From positions 1-64,000 of the forward strand of contig MBPM02000145.1 in NCBI GenBank assembly GCA_001695595.3: a stretch of DNA of 64,000 bases. The letters are read 5' to 3'. Position 1 is the first letter of the stretch. Every line of letters begins with the position of its first letter. Position numbers and translations under genes: made by a program. Below are positions 12,446-23,451 of this stretch, one piece after another. The notes under the pieces were generated by a model. The model ran no database searches. It was not told the origin of the DNA and saw nothing but the letters and a program-made list of their open reading frames with translations. The DNA is from Plasmopara viticola (lineage: Eukaryota; Oomycota; Peronosporomycetes; Peronosporales; Peronosporaceae).

Positions 12446-14568
12446 GGTGGGGTACCCGACGTAACTTATTGAAAAAGACTCTCTTTTTGGTTGTCAATTT
12501 GGAACTGGTACATGTACCTTTGTTTTGGGTACTGCAGGGATATTGGTACCTGCTAGAATGCCAACGAGTTCTGGAGTTGACGCTCGTAAAGTGAGCGAGG
12601 ATTACGGCATCGCTCGTTTTGATTCACCGATCATAAAGGAAGCGAAGCTTATTTTGAAGAGACAATGTATTAGGGTGATCCATCGAGTATAATGTGCTCA
12701 GGAGGTTTCAGGTGATCGTCATGAACACATCATACTGCTTCAATCATGTTTCGGTACAAAAAGCTAAGCCAATGTGGTACATTCTTAGTGAAACCTAAAT
12801 AAAATAGTAGCATGACAGGTAACCCGGTCGGTACTTGTACCGGTTTGAGGTACATTTAATTTTGCCTAAGTTACGCGGGTTGATATAGTGCATATACTGA
12901 TTTAGTCATCGATAGAATATTTAGTGGATTCGATGAAATAGCTATAGATTTTATACTATTGTAGACATTAATACCCTGGGAACGTCAAGAAAGAAAAGTC
13001 GTTTATCAGGAGATCTTAATCTCCCGACGCGCCTCCTCTGTGCTAGATAATGTGGGAACATAGCCCTCGTAGTCAATTTTACGCCCACGCGGGTAGTAAA
13101 CTTTGCAGCAAAAGTTATTAGACGTAGATGTCCTTTCATTTGGAGGTTGACAGCAATATTGATTCGCATCCGTCAGATGGGCAATTCGCGCAGCTTGGGC
13201 GACCTTTTAGCTTCTTTGGGCGTGCAACTCGTCGTGACGGTCGATCCGTGCGAGCAAATCCATGCTCTAGGGACAGGATCAGGCACCTGATGTGTGGTGC
13301 AAGCCGCAAAAGCTGGGAGTTTTCGCCTTCAATCAAAAGAAATGTTGGCCCTCCACTTCTGGATGAGTTGTCCGCTAAGGTCGCCTTCATCACGAATAAT
13401 TAGATGTGCTTAGCGCTCGTACGTAGTATCTACGAGGTCGGGTCAAAAGCTGGACTCAGCCGTTAAATAGCGATGTTGAAGTATTCCCTAATCTGGGACT
13501 CATGAAGGAGCAGTTGAGAGCAACGTTTCTTATGGTATTGAACTCCATCAGGGCTCAGTTTTTTTTGCCTGCGAGCAAAGAAGGAGTAAGATGCATAAAT
13601 ACGCTTGCAATTAACAGCATTTGGCAATCTCCATCACTGGAAAGCCACTCACTGACAAGTCAAGGTGATTGTAACAAAGGACGGCCTTAGAGTAAGCTCA
13701 TCTCGCATTCAACTACAAAAGTACATGCCGCAACGATTAAAGGCGCAGTCTAAATAGCTCTCGAAAACGAGTTGAGCCACAGACAAGCCTTCTCCTTCAG
13801 ATTGACAATATTTTGGTGTATTATATAGTGTCAGAAAATCGCTAACTCGATCCCTTTTTAAATGAAATCGAGTGGAACCGAGCAAAGATCCTTTTGCAAT
13901 TATAAAAGCGCATTAGTGTTTTGTTGGGGCCGACGAAGAGGACCTTTGTCTTGCCAAAAATCTTTGTTGGGTCGCTGGTAGAAGTGTTGCTCACGCAGCC
14001 ATGGCATCGGAATTTACGAACAAGACCAGGACACCCTAATTAGAAAGACTTAAGCCTTCATGATAGGTGTGTGGTCGATACACACCATGAGACCTTATTT
14101 ACTACGAAGGTGACACCTCTTGACGATGGACCCAAAAGCGGTTAACAAACGCAAGTGTACGGGGTATGTAAACTCACTTCGAGTCTCGGCAGACTCTGTT
14201 GTGTCGCAAAGATTTGGACGCCGGCACATGGCAACCGTCACTTAAAACATATTGATCGATGCTATAAATGAGAGCAACGGTGGCATGTCGACTTTAGTCT
14301 GACTAGCTACTGAAATGATTCTAGAAGAGCTTCTTTACAAGAGCTTGACAGATCTTGACGAAAAAAAACAGACTGCTGGCTGTAAAGTCTGGCGTACAAC
14401 GCTATTCGAAGTTCCGATTGAATTTTCTGCGTGGAGGAATGTTGCACACTGGCAAAAAGTTGCGCATAACCAAAGGGGAGTGACCAAAGTCCTGATGGGA
14501 GGGCAATAAAGATACGTCAATTTTGGTTTGACGGGCTAATGAGTCATTTCTAAACGTACTTGGGGTAA

Positions 14569-14763
14569 AATATACTCGGCTTTGACGAAAATTTCGAGTG
14601 CACGGAGCCATTTCTTGGTCTTGACATGAGCAAGTATGACTTGTTTTTGAGCAGGTCGTGGCTAGAAATGTGCAAGCCAAGAGCAATCAAAGGAAAGTTT
14701 CAGCCTTTCAATCCCGCACAACAACTCGTATTCCACCAAGTGTTGTGCTTACGGCTCCTTAAA
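14569..14763 (+). mobile_element. Probable Ty3/Gypsy polyprotein relic (protease region)
   Basis: A 65-codon frame between two stops contains FLGLDMSKYDLFLSRSWLEM. The pattern of hydrophobics, YD, then x-x-S-WL followed by K-P, resembles the block after the aspartic protease of Ty3/Gypsy polyproteins, where the usual form is 'YDxILGxPWLxxHxP'. There is no start codon and stops flank both sides, so it can only be a fragment. LTRs were not found. The call rests on a remembered motif shape and is tentative. Confidence 0.35.
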
Positions 14764-15009
14764 TAGGAAACCTGGGTAGATGTCCGCCGTATAGGGAGGC
14801 ATGTAAGGTAGTTTTTTAATGAGACGAAACATAGATCAAAAGACGTAGATATGCATGTTCTTCTTGCAGTACCGGCTATCGGAGAGGCTAAAGATAACCA
14901 TAGTGTCACCAAACTTGGATATTAAAGCTCCGCAATCGGATAATACAGGACTGTACGACGCAGTTGGTAACGTAATGTTCAAGTGGATCCTAAGCACAGT
15001 CTTAAAACG

Positions 15010-15220
15010 GATAACAGGGCTCCGCAAGACACATTGGTAACATAGGATCACAGGGGGCGACAAGGACTGCAGAAGAGGTACTCAGAAGTACAGGGAGGTG
15101 ACATAGTACCATCGAGAGCGGGTAGCACAGGTCCGCAAGACACATTGGGCTACACAAAAAGAGAGATAGGTGACAAAGTAACACCAATACCAAGTAACAC
15201 AACTCCGCTAGAAGATAATG
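15010..15220. repeat. Decayed tandem repeat with core CCGCAAGACACATTGG
   Basis: Two copies of CCGCAAGACACATTGG lie about 108 bases apart (near 15021 and 15131). Each follows an AACAGG- or CACAGG-type lead-in. A weaker third copy (AACTCCGCTAGAAGATAATGG) follows near 15200, and a partial one (GCTCCGCAATCGGATAATAC) precedes near 14930. This looks like an old tandem array with diverged units, perhaps once coding. It carries no recognisable gene. Confidence 0.45.
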
Positions 15221-16008
15221 GGGGTACGGTACGACATCCTTCCTCAAGTACCTTGCATTTGACAAAGAGACGTTATCCATAGCAATCCAAAAGAATGGTG
15301 TGTCACGGCAAGTGTTTCAATTGGAAACACTGTCAGTGGTGTCAAAGTTATAAAACTGAGAAGAATTTGAAGCTACTGAGTTCTTGGCTCAGATATAAAA
15401 CCTTAATATCTTGAAAGTGGTGTACAGAGAATGGATCTAAGATGTCTTGGTTCAGCCTTCTTGACAGCGCAGGATTCGGTGTATATCTTCGATTGCAGGA
15501 ATATCAGATTGTGGTCTACCATCGAAACTCCTGCCAGATAAGCACGATAAAGAACTACGTCACCAGGCAATGGCCACTGCCACAAAGCAGTGTGGTCTTA
15601 TCGACGCCTTATTCGCCAAAGCGATAATGGGCAGCAAGATGCAGGGGTCGAGTATTCGTCACCTTAGACTAAGCTGCAAAAAGCAACAACTTCTGCACGA
15701 ACGCCCATGTCAAGAACAGTCGTGCGGCATAACAGCATGCCCAGGTACTCGTGTCGTAACGCACGGAACTTTGTCGGTGGCTACGATCATAATCGGATGA
15801 AGCAGTCGGACACCTCTTACATGAATTTAGGTAGGCTTAATTTGTAACGCCACAAAGGCGTATTTGGACCTCGTGTGAAAATGCTTCCCATTTCGCTTGA
15901 CGACCTCTTTATTGTACTCAAATTGCTGCCTAATGTACCATTTTCTACCTCTTGACCAATGTACAAGCAACGCTAGCCCTTCACGTAGACTAACGTGTAC
16001 AACTCCAC

Positions 16009-18591
16009 TCAAAGACTGCCACGCGCTAAGGTGCCCCTGCCACTCTGTCGCCTAGCTCCGCTATCGTCGTTGCACTCAAATGACGCAATGTAGCCAATTG
16101 CCGCCTCGAGCATAGTGGCATAGTACCCCGTCTCCCCAATCATCAAGGCCGTAATCATCGTTTCACTAATCAAATGCCGGGCAACAATGACACTGCGCAA
16201 GCGACACCGTGCCAACACAAAGATGAAAATGGGCAAAAAATCATCCGCGGCCATCGTAGCGTGCTCGTGCGTCCCTAACCGCCCCTCGTGTTCGCGCGCG
16301 TGGGTTTCGTAAATGCTCCGCGCGACTTCCACCAGCAACGCGGCCTTTTCCGACGGCAGCGAGTAATTGTCCATTGACGTCAGCAACGCAATGGCCGCTT
16401 TCCAGTCCGAAGGCGATTGGTGCGAGGGCGGGATTTCCAGAAATTGCTGCGGACACGACGCCACGACGCGGCGCAAGCGCTCAAAGTGCTCTTCGTCCTC
16501 TTGTTGCCCGCCGCGGCGCGCTTCCAACAAGTGGTAGATACTCTCTTGCAACGGAATAAACGTCCGGCGTTCGAGCTTGTACAAGGCCGCACGCCGCGCA
16601 AGGGCCCACTCGTCCTCGCGCGGGGCCTCGTGCTTCTTTCCCGTCGCGGTTTCGACGGTCTGCACGTGCACAAACGTGGCCAAATGCTCCATAATCACCT
16701 CGAGGGTCCGTTCCAGAAAGAAGCGGTAATTCTTCAGGGCCAAGAGACTCCGTGCGTCCTGCAACGTCGTGACACACGACGTGGCATCCAACGACCCGTC
16801 GCGCCAGTCGTGGTCACTGTCCGAGTCCCATGCACCCGTGGGCGCCCACGGCTCGGACAAGCGCGTCCACGCCGTCCCGGCGGCCCCGACCCGCTCGTCG
16901 TACTTTTGCCGAAACACGACGAGGAACGCGGCAAGGTGGTCCCGCATTGCGGGCCGGGCCAAGAACGCATCACATTCGTGCAACAACGCCCGCAACGTCG
17001 CCGACGCGGCACTCACGGCACTCACGACCGCCCCTGGTTTCGCATGCAACGACGCCCAGAGGTGCAACACGTCACTGCCGGCCCGGGCGCCACGTGCCAC
17101 GTGGGGCGTCGCGCCCGGCGCTTCGTGTGCGGGCCCGCCCGCCGTCCCATCCAACGCCATGACTTCGGCACTCAACAAGCGGCGACGGGCGACGCTCTCC
17201 CGCAAATCCCACGCCACGGCCCCGTCGCCTTTGACCCCATGGCCCGGCCAATGGTACGAATTGCGGCACAAGAGCGCGTCTTCAATACAATACATCCAAT
17301 TCTCCCGGTCCCGCAATTGCGCGGCTTGCAAGTGCAACGTATACTCGGCCCCGACGTGGATGGCAAAGCTCGCGTCGCGGCCTTGCGCGACGTGGACGTC
17401 CACATAGTGGACGCCCGTGTCGGGATGAAACAGCAACACTTCGCCTTTTAATTTCGCGCACCTCGCGTCGGTATAGTACCGCAACACGGACTTGTGGAGG
17501 ACGAAATACCGGTATTTCCAGTTTTTCCGCACGTGACCCCGTTTGCGCAACCACCCGCTCATAGAGTCGAGAAACGCGTCGTCGAACGCACTGGAGGACG
17601 GACCAGGCGACAACGTGCGGCGGCCGGAACGTAACCGGCGGTACCGTACCCATTTTCGACGACGCACGCGCAAACGTTTCCCCGACGCGCTTGCGGACGA
17701 AGACGACGGGACGTGGCGCCCAGACGGCAACGACGCTTGACTCTTGGCGTCCATGGCTTTGCCTCGGGCACGATGCAAGGGACGGGGCCGAAAGTGCGAG
17801 AAACTCGAAGCGTATTGCCACCCATCCGTGGCCTCGTCAGACGTGTCGGGGAGCTCGAGATGCCACGGACTGGCCCATTCCCATCGCGGGCCAAGGATGC
17901 AGTTGCCAGGCGGGGCGGGTACACGTTGCGAAAACGTTGCCGCGGACCGGCTCCGTTGTTTGCTCGTTTGGGGTTTATCAAGTATGGGAGGGTCCGGTAA
18001 CGGAATATCCGGAAAAGTGGCCGAGGGCGCCCATTCGAGCAACACGTCGGGGGTCGGGGCCTCGCGACCGTGTATACTCGAGCGTTTCCGGATGGGTCGG
18101 CAGTGCGGCACGACGCGCATGTATTTATCCGGATCCAACGGCAAGAGATGCCCGATAGACCCCCACCCCAACACCATATGGTACCGTTGGTACTCGTATA
18201 CTTCCTCGGCCACAATAATTATTCGATTGCCATCCGAGTGACTGTCTTGGATAGTAGTACGGCTTCGCGCAGGCTGCGGTCGAGCAGCCACGAGTTTACT
18301 ATCGTATAGCGACGAAAAAGACGCGTCAGGGTGAGACAATGTGTGATCTCGTTGCTCAACATTCTTGTTGCGGTCATCCAAGAAGCTGTTAGAGCTGTCA
18401 GTGCGCATGTTAGAAAGGAAACTATGCGCGTCCACGCTGCGCGAGGACGTGGTGGCCCAGCTGCTTGGAACGGCAGGAGAACGAGAAGAAGAGAGAGAAC
18501 AGGCCACCGCCATCCAGTAGGACGCATCGCGTGCGCTTACGGGAGGCCCCGAGTCGGCGCGCTGGAGCGACGTGGGCGGCCTTATCGCCAT
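16009..18591 (-). CDS. DysF-PH-VPS9 protein, putative Rab5-family guanine nucleotide exchange factor
   Basis: An 860-residue single-exon protein. Domains in order are: a Ser/Arg-rich N-terminus; a DysFN-like segment at about 127-210 (VYEYQRYHMVLGWG); a DysFC-like segment at about 235-270 (RWEWASPWHLEL then DGWQYASSF); a PH domain at about 339-442 (GWLRKRGHVRKNWKYRYFVL, ending in an NWMYCIEDAL helix); and a VPS9 domain at about 700-840. The VPS9 catalytic face is visible: ADDFLPIF holds the conserved Asp and Pro, and GETGYYATMLEAAIGYI matches the Y-x-T block that contacts Rab5 switch regions in Rabex-5. Known VPS9 proteins load GTP on Rab5-type GTPases at early endosomes, and PH domains give lipid targeting. 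DysF domains occur in peroxins and TECPR1 and bind membrane lipids. A role in endosome, autophagosome or membrane-repair traffic is inference. The gene is GC-rich against AT-rich flanks. Confidence 0.85.
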   Translation of the reverse strand: MAIRPPTSLQRADSGPPVSARDASYWMAVACSLSSSRSPAVPSSWATTSSRSVDAHSFLSNMRTDSSNSFLDDRNKNVEQRDHTLSHPDASFSSLYDSKLVAARPQPARSRTTIQDSHSDGNRIIIVAEEVYEYQRYHMVLGWGSIGHLLPLDPDKYMRVVPHCRPIRKRSSIHGREAPTPDVLLEWAPSATFPDIPLPDPPILDKPQTSKQRSRSAATFSQRVPAPPGNCILGPRWEWASPWHLELPDTSDEATDGWQYASSFSHFRPRPLHRARGKAMDAKSQASLPSGRHVPSSSSASASGKRLRVRRRKWVRYRRLRSGRRTLSPGPSSSAFDDAFLDSMSGWLRKRGHVRKNWKYRYFVLHKSVLRYYTDARCAKLKGEVLLFHPDTGVHYVDVHVAQGRDASFAIHVGAEYTLHLQAAQLRDRENWMYCIEDALLCRNSYHWPGHGVKGDGAVAWDLRESVARRRLLSAEVMALDGTAGGPAHEAPGATPHVARGARAGSDVLHLWASLHAKPGAVVSAVSAASATLRALLHECDAFLARPAMRDHLAAFLVVFRQKYDERVGAAGTAWTRLSEPWAPTGAWDSDSDHDWRDGSLDATSCVTTLQDARSLLALKNYRFFLERTLEVIMEHLATFVHVQTVETATGKKHEAPREDEWALARRAALYKLERRTFIPLQESIYHLLEARRGGQQEDEEHFERLRRVVASCPQQFLEIPPSHQSPSDWKAAIALLTSMDNYSLPSEKAALLVEVARSIYETHAREHEGRLGTHEHATMAADDFLPIFIFVLARCRLRSVIVARHLISETMITALMIGETGYYATMLEAAIGYIASFECNDDSGARRQSGRGTLARGSL

Positions 18592-21500
18592 GCGAGAAGC
18601 AATAAATTCAAGAATGCGTTACACTAGTAACGCCTGCGAGGAAATTAATTTTTGAGGGTTTTACCCACTTGCTAAAAATGAGAAAACGACGAATTAGTCC
18701 ACATTAGTAATTGCTACTCAAAAGACTAACACATGCGACTTTTATTGCAGACCGGCTCAGAAAAAGGAGGTCATTACTACACAGATTATATGCCACCAAG
18801 CAGTTTGAGATGTTTACGAAGAAAGTGTGAAGTTTGAGCGTCATGTTTTCATTTAGCTAGCAACGTGACAAGGAGCTTGAAGTGTCAGATAACAGCAAAT
18901 TTCTCCGTGCATCTGTAGACGATGAAAGTGACACTATCTCAGCTGGTGAAGCCTGTGAAACTATAGCAGGAGCTCAAAAGTAAAAAATCTGTCGTGTATT
19001 AAATCAGACTGTCTTTCCACCAGTGGACTGCGTAAACGTGTTAAGCAAATATGGATATAAATTGGAAGAAACTTATGCATGAGTCGCATTATTAACAGCA
19101 TCCTTAATTTTAGAAGCCTTGTCGGTCCACGATTGTGATGCTTCGTCGCGCATGCTGCAAACTTTGTGTGGCAAACTTTGTCTGACCATATGGTCCGCTG
19201 TAGACATCGGCAAGCGACGTAACGATAGTTGGAGCAGCTATTCCTGAATGCAGTAATCTTCATACGCCCGCATTGGTTCCGGAAGAAAGGTCGCAAGATT
19301 TATAGATCAAGAAGCAGCTCTGCTACTAGTCTCCCCGTTATACTGGTTATAACAAGTGCAAAATCCACTTTCTTGCTTAAGGGGTACATATGCCTGTGTT
19401 ACCAATATTTTCTGGCGATCCAACTCAAGTCCTAGGCTCATAAAACTTTCCAGCAGTTCGCACAGTATTGGAAAGTCTGTAGGGAAGGCAAGGCGTGAAG
19501 CGCGCATTCTACTTTATGGCAGAAGATGCGACTGCATGCGATTGGTGTTGAGGGATTAACACCTCGTCTCTAGCACCATCACTTACGATGAAATTCGCAT
19601 GAGGAGCTGTGAATTCGTATTCGATTTATATATCTGACAAATTCGTTTGTCATTAGATCGCAAAACCTGCTTTATGTTAAAACATATTTCCACATGATCA
19701 AGTCATCGTTCAACTCAGAGTTCAGTCTGCGCAAAAGGGCATTGGTAGTACAGCAAGGCTTTAAATTTGCATTTGAAACGAAATTTATATTCTAAGAAAT
19801 ATGACAATCATCTTGCTATATTCTGAGGCAAACCTGCAGTGCACTTTTAGGCTTAAATGGTCTTTTCGAACCGTGCATCTCCGAGGATGGCGGCACACAC
19901 GTATGCAGTGCAAACTTCATGGCAAGTATACCTGCCATGAGCGAGGTTACCCCAGTCAGCAGCTTAAATTGTTTGAGCTGAAACGAGATGATTTGCTCTA
20001 ATCAGTATTTTCTTGTTGCAATAAAGCGCAGCTGAGAGCGTAGCTGGTAGCGCTACAAGCGACGCTCAACAGCTTCGTCTCGTTTTGGCAAAGCCAGAAG
20101 CAAAACCTCAGCGAGGCTTTTTCGCTAATATAAACGTTTTAGTGTTGGCTCACTCATGGTTCGTGTCAATAGATCGAACAAAGACTCCGCAAGACCCAGA
20201 TACATGCTTTTGATATGCGTAGCTTTTAGTCAAGTTCTTTGGGATTTGAAGGAAGTCATGCCGTAGTGGCGCTCATCTTTGTGGGTCTGCACGTATAAAC
20301 CGCTGTTTACAAAGATGTCGAGGGTCTTATCTTCCTTATCGCAATAATTAAAGATGATCGTGGCCGAAAACACTTACATTAGGTGAGCTAAATGAGAGTT
20401 AAGACGATATATTTCTTAAAAGCAGCAAAAAACTACGTCTATTTTTGGGGACATTCAAGCACCTTCGATGCCTCCCATACTTACCTCGCGTCTATACTTT
20501 TCCATGCTTTGTCCCACGACAGAGGTAAGAGATGACTCACTAAAGCCTTGCTGCGTGAGATATATTGGCTGGTATCTATGGCGTTGACCTATTACTCGAT
20601 CGAAGGCTCGTGCTATTATTAAGCAATGTTAGAAAAACGAACTAGCTCGTTAATGTCGAAATCGTCAACTTTTACAGCCGGGTCAATTTCAATCTTAGCA
20701 ACGTCTAAAGTATGTATCAAACACATACGCATCATTAAGACATATTTCCTTACTGGTATAGTGCTTGCTTTCAGGAAAAACTTTTCCTAGTAGTGAGAAA
20801 TCGGCTTGACCCTTTTAAAAGATGAAGAACCATGCTATCAGTCCACTTTGGTACAGGCATAGATACTGTACCGTTTCCTATCACACGTATGTTGCAAGGC
20901 AATTAATGTTTAATGGTAGTGAATGCAGTTCAGGTGGGCCAACGACACCACCTTATAGGACTAGGAGACAATATTTAATATAAGCGAGCCTGTCTGTCGC
21001 TGTAGTTTTCTTTAAGAACGAGTTGCTGCATGCATTTTGCGAGTTGAGTCCAGGGCGGTCCTACTCTTAGGTCATTCATGAATACCGTCATCTTGACTTG
21101 TTTATAAAGTAGCACTTTTGTGATGGACGCCTTGATTTATCATGTCTATGGCTGTTACTCTTTGCTGCCTGAACGTTACCTTATTGAGGCCGAGGAGGTT
21201 CTCCCTTCACTTGTTCATGAAAATACTCACCTTGACTAGCTCGGGGAGTGGCGCTCTTGTAATAGAGGCCGCCAACTCGCTCAGTCCTTTATTCTTTTGT
21301 CTCTTTTGCTTGCTTGCAGGCAAGAATGCGCGAGGGCTGGTGAAACTCAAGCTCGCCGAATGACACATTACTCTTAACTTATCCTTTGTGTGATTTTGGG
21401 ACGCAAAAGCTGGGTAATCAGGCGAACTTCCAGGAGTAGGAGCTCAAAGGCCACGAGGCTTTGTTTATGCATAATCAAGGTTGCCTTAGTAACCATCCCT

Positions 21501-22302
21501 ATTCTTGTAATTTATACGAGAAGACTCAATTGTTCTTCTTCAATGGTTAAACTTCGAACTACATCGGCTTGGACTTCATAGTAGGCGCAACTGTTGGGCC
21601 TATGGTGCCGCAAAAACTTTGCTTGTAGAGCTCGAGCGCCGTGATGCGCTCCAGTCGGTAAACACCAGAGAGTACTAATGCAGCCGCCTTCTTAAGCCTA
21701 TAGGAGCCAAAACGTAGTGCAAACTGCGCGTCCGACGCGTGCAGGAAGGTGGCACGATCCATCCCTAAATCTTTGTTAAAGTTCTGGCTTATGATTCCGA
21801 TGAAATTGACATCAAAGTGCTACAAGATGTGACCGGTTGCACAGCACTATGCATAAAGTAGGCATGCAGGTGTGTATACAGGCCATCGATGAACGGCCGT
21901 TTGTTATTCCCAATCTTAAGGGATTGACGTGTGCAACAGGTTGCAAAATAAAGACTGGGTTTACTTCTGATATTATCTCGTTTTGGTTCTATCTACAGCT
22001 CCAATGTAATACTGATTAATTTTTCTGGTATCTCTCGGTAGCATAATGGTAAAAAGATTTAAGTAGTTGAAGCTTCTTTTGTCGGTTCCTCTGTATTAAC
22101 ACGCTACAAAGCTTCTGCGATGCATGTGCTAAAATAGATCCAGCACGTCATAAATTACGCCTAATTGCACTATTGGTCAAATACATCACTAAGGTATTGT
22201 CTTTATCGTCGCAAATCTGACTAAATTTGTGATTCGGTTAGCAGCCGTGAAATTGGGTGGTCCACTCAGGCCGATCAACCAGAAACCCACCGCCAGTAAA
22301 TT
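18592..22302. other. AT-rich intergenic DNA, no supported gene
   Basis: Nothing here supports a gene. Short open frames occur (for example 19801-20001, +, 66 codons), but none has a recognisable motif. A short string, AAAGTGCTACAAGATGTGA at about 21816, recurs at 5917 and points to dispersed repeat relics in this compartment. Confidence 0.5.
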
Positions 22303-23451
22303 ATGCGCGTGCAGTGCCTTCTTCTCGCTGGAGCCAACGCCTGTCTTGCGCTGAGCTCTGCCCCTCCTTTAAACAACTTGTCCATCGTCTCTACCAACCA
22401 AAGTGTAGCCATCTCATACCCCGCCAGTCCCGTTTTAACGGACCCAACACAAGGCACGCGGACCCCTCATGTCATTGAAGAGAGGTCGATCCTAGACCAC
22501 GTGCGCGACCTTCTCTCGTCCGCGGCAGTGCGTCTGGATATTGAGCCAGAGCTCTTGTTCGACTTGCTACACGCTGGAACAGGGGAAGGCGACCTGAGCA
22601 AGCACACGAGGCTCGTTTTGTGGCTTCAGTATGTTGGAAAGCTGCTCACGAAGCGAGGACCCGACCGTTTCTTGGTCACTGAAATCTACGCATTGTTGAG
22701 TGAAACGTACACTGACGCACAGTTAGCGGCACTCTTCGAAAAGCTTCGATACGACGTGGTGACGCACGATCTGGCGGAAAGAATGCTCGCTTTGATGCTC
22801 TCCACGCCCATCAAGAGTCCTGGGACGCACGGCACGTGGCCCGATCCTGACGCTACGCTGCAGCAAGTATTCAAAGAATTGCGTCTTGAAGACGCCAATC
22901 TTGTTGACAATATTCTGTTTGCGGGATGGATCCGGTATGCGATTTCAAATCGAGAAAGAGGAGCGAGACGACATCGAGACCCAGTGATTGACAATGAAAA
23001 CTTTTACTTTCAAGTTTACACTTTGTTGCGACAGACCAAGTCAGTGGAAGAGTTGCCAAAAGTGCTGGATCGGCTGCCGTTTGTACCAAGCTTAGAGAGG
23101 ACGTACCAAGAGTTAGAGCGAGTAGCTAATTGGGAGAAAGAAAAGCACTTTTATCTGCGAGAGAAAGAGCCTCCCACGCCTCAGCAACTCATGGACGCGA
23201 AAAAAGTTCCGATTGGTATGAATGTTGATTTTTTCCAGTGGCTGAGGTACTGCGATGCGTACAAGACGGTGGCAACGAGACGCCACGACGACGAGTATCT
23301 TGGCACGTTGGTCGACTTTTTGGCAAAAGCGACCTCGCTTCGAGAATTAGTGTCACTCTTTCACTCCATTCGTGACGCTACGGGTTTGACGACGCTTGCT
23401 GACGAATTGAAAGCAGTAAGTCTGGCAAAATTGGTGATAAACAAGGCGTAG
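22303..23451 (+). CDS. Secreted WY-repeat effector candidate with degenerate RxLR-EER region
   Basis: A 382-residue, intronless protein with the layout of an oomycete cytoplasmic effector. A signal peptide is likely (MRVQCLLLAGANACLALSSA, cleavage near residue 20). After a flexible spacer, RTPH at 53-56 sits where RxLR would be, followed closely by EER at 59-61, so the EER half is intact and the RxLR half is degenerate. The rest has three W-x2-Y signatures at W107LQY, W209IRY and W313LRY, spaced 102 and 104 residues. Each is followed by a helix with an aromatic (IYALL, VYTLL, EYLGTL). This matches tandem WY/LWY-type helical modules, which in known effectors act inside host cells. The target is unknown. 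The start is the first ATG of the frame and gives the signal peptide directly. The gene stands alone in AT-rich DNA, 3.7 kb from the upstream gene and 2.3 kb from the downstream one, as effector genes often do. Confidence 0.85.
   Translation: MRVQCLLLAGANACLALSSAPPLNNLSIVSTNQSVAISYPASPVLTDPTQGTRTPHVIEERSILDHVRDLLSSAAVRLDIEPELLFDLLHAGTGEGDLSKHTRLVLWLQYVGKLLTKRGPDRFLVTEIYALLSETYTDAQLAALFEKLRYDVVTHDLAERMLALMLSTPIKSPGTHGTWPDPDATLQQVFKELRLEDANLVDNILFAGWIRYAISNRERGARRHRDPVIDNENFYFQVYTLLRQTKSVEELPKVLDRLPFVPSLERTYQELERVANWEKEKHFYLREKEPPTPQQLMDAKKVPIGMNVDFFQWLRYCDAYKTVATRRHDDEYLGTLVDFLAKATSLRELVSLFHSIRDATGLTTLADELKAVSLAKLVINKA

Larger units (their letters stand above)
12446..16008. other. Relic-rich intergenic DNA
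   Basis: About 3.5 kb without an intact gene. It contains the promoter side of the 12445 gene, a probable Gypsy polyprotein fragment near 14569-14763 and a decayed tandem repeat near 14930-15230, both listed separately. Open frames at 13128-13403 and 13136-13393 lie on opposite strands of the same DNA and neither resembles a known protein. Confidence 0.5.

Noticed and set aside
16417..17451. 344-codon plus-strand frame
   Set aside because: It lies fully inside the DysF-PH-VPS9 gene on the other strand. Its length comes from the GC-rich third positions of the real gene and its product is an Arg/Pro-rich shadow.
5900..21840. Shared 19-base string AAAGTGCTACAAGATGTGA near 5917 and 21816
   Set aside because: The match is short and the flanks diverge quickly. 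It suggests dispersed relics but does not define an element.
22030..22110. tRNA A-box-like TAGCATAATGG
   Set aside because: No acceptable B box, acceptor stem or cloverleaf follows. No tRNA or rRNA gene was found in the window.
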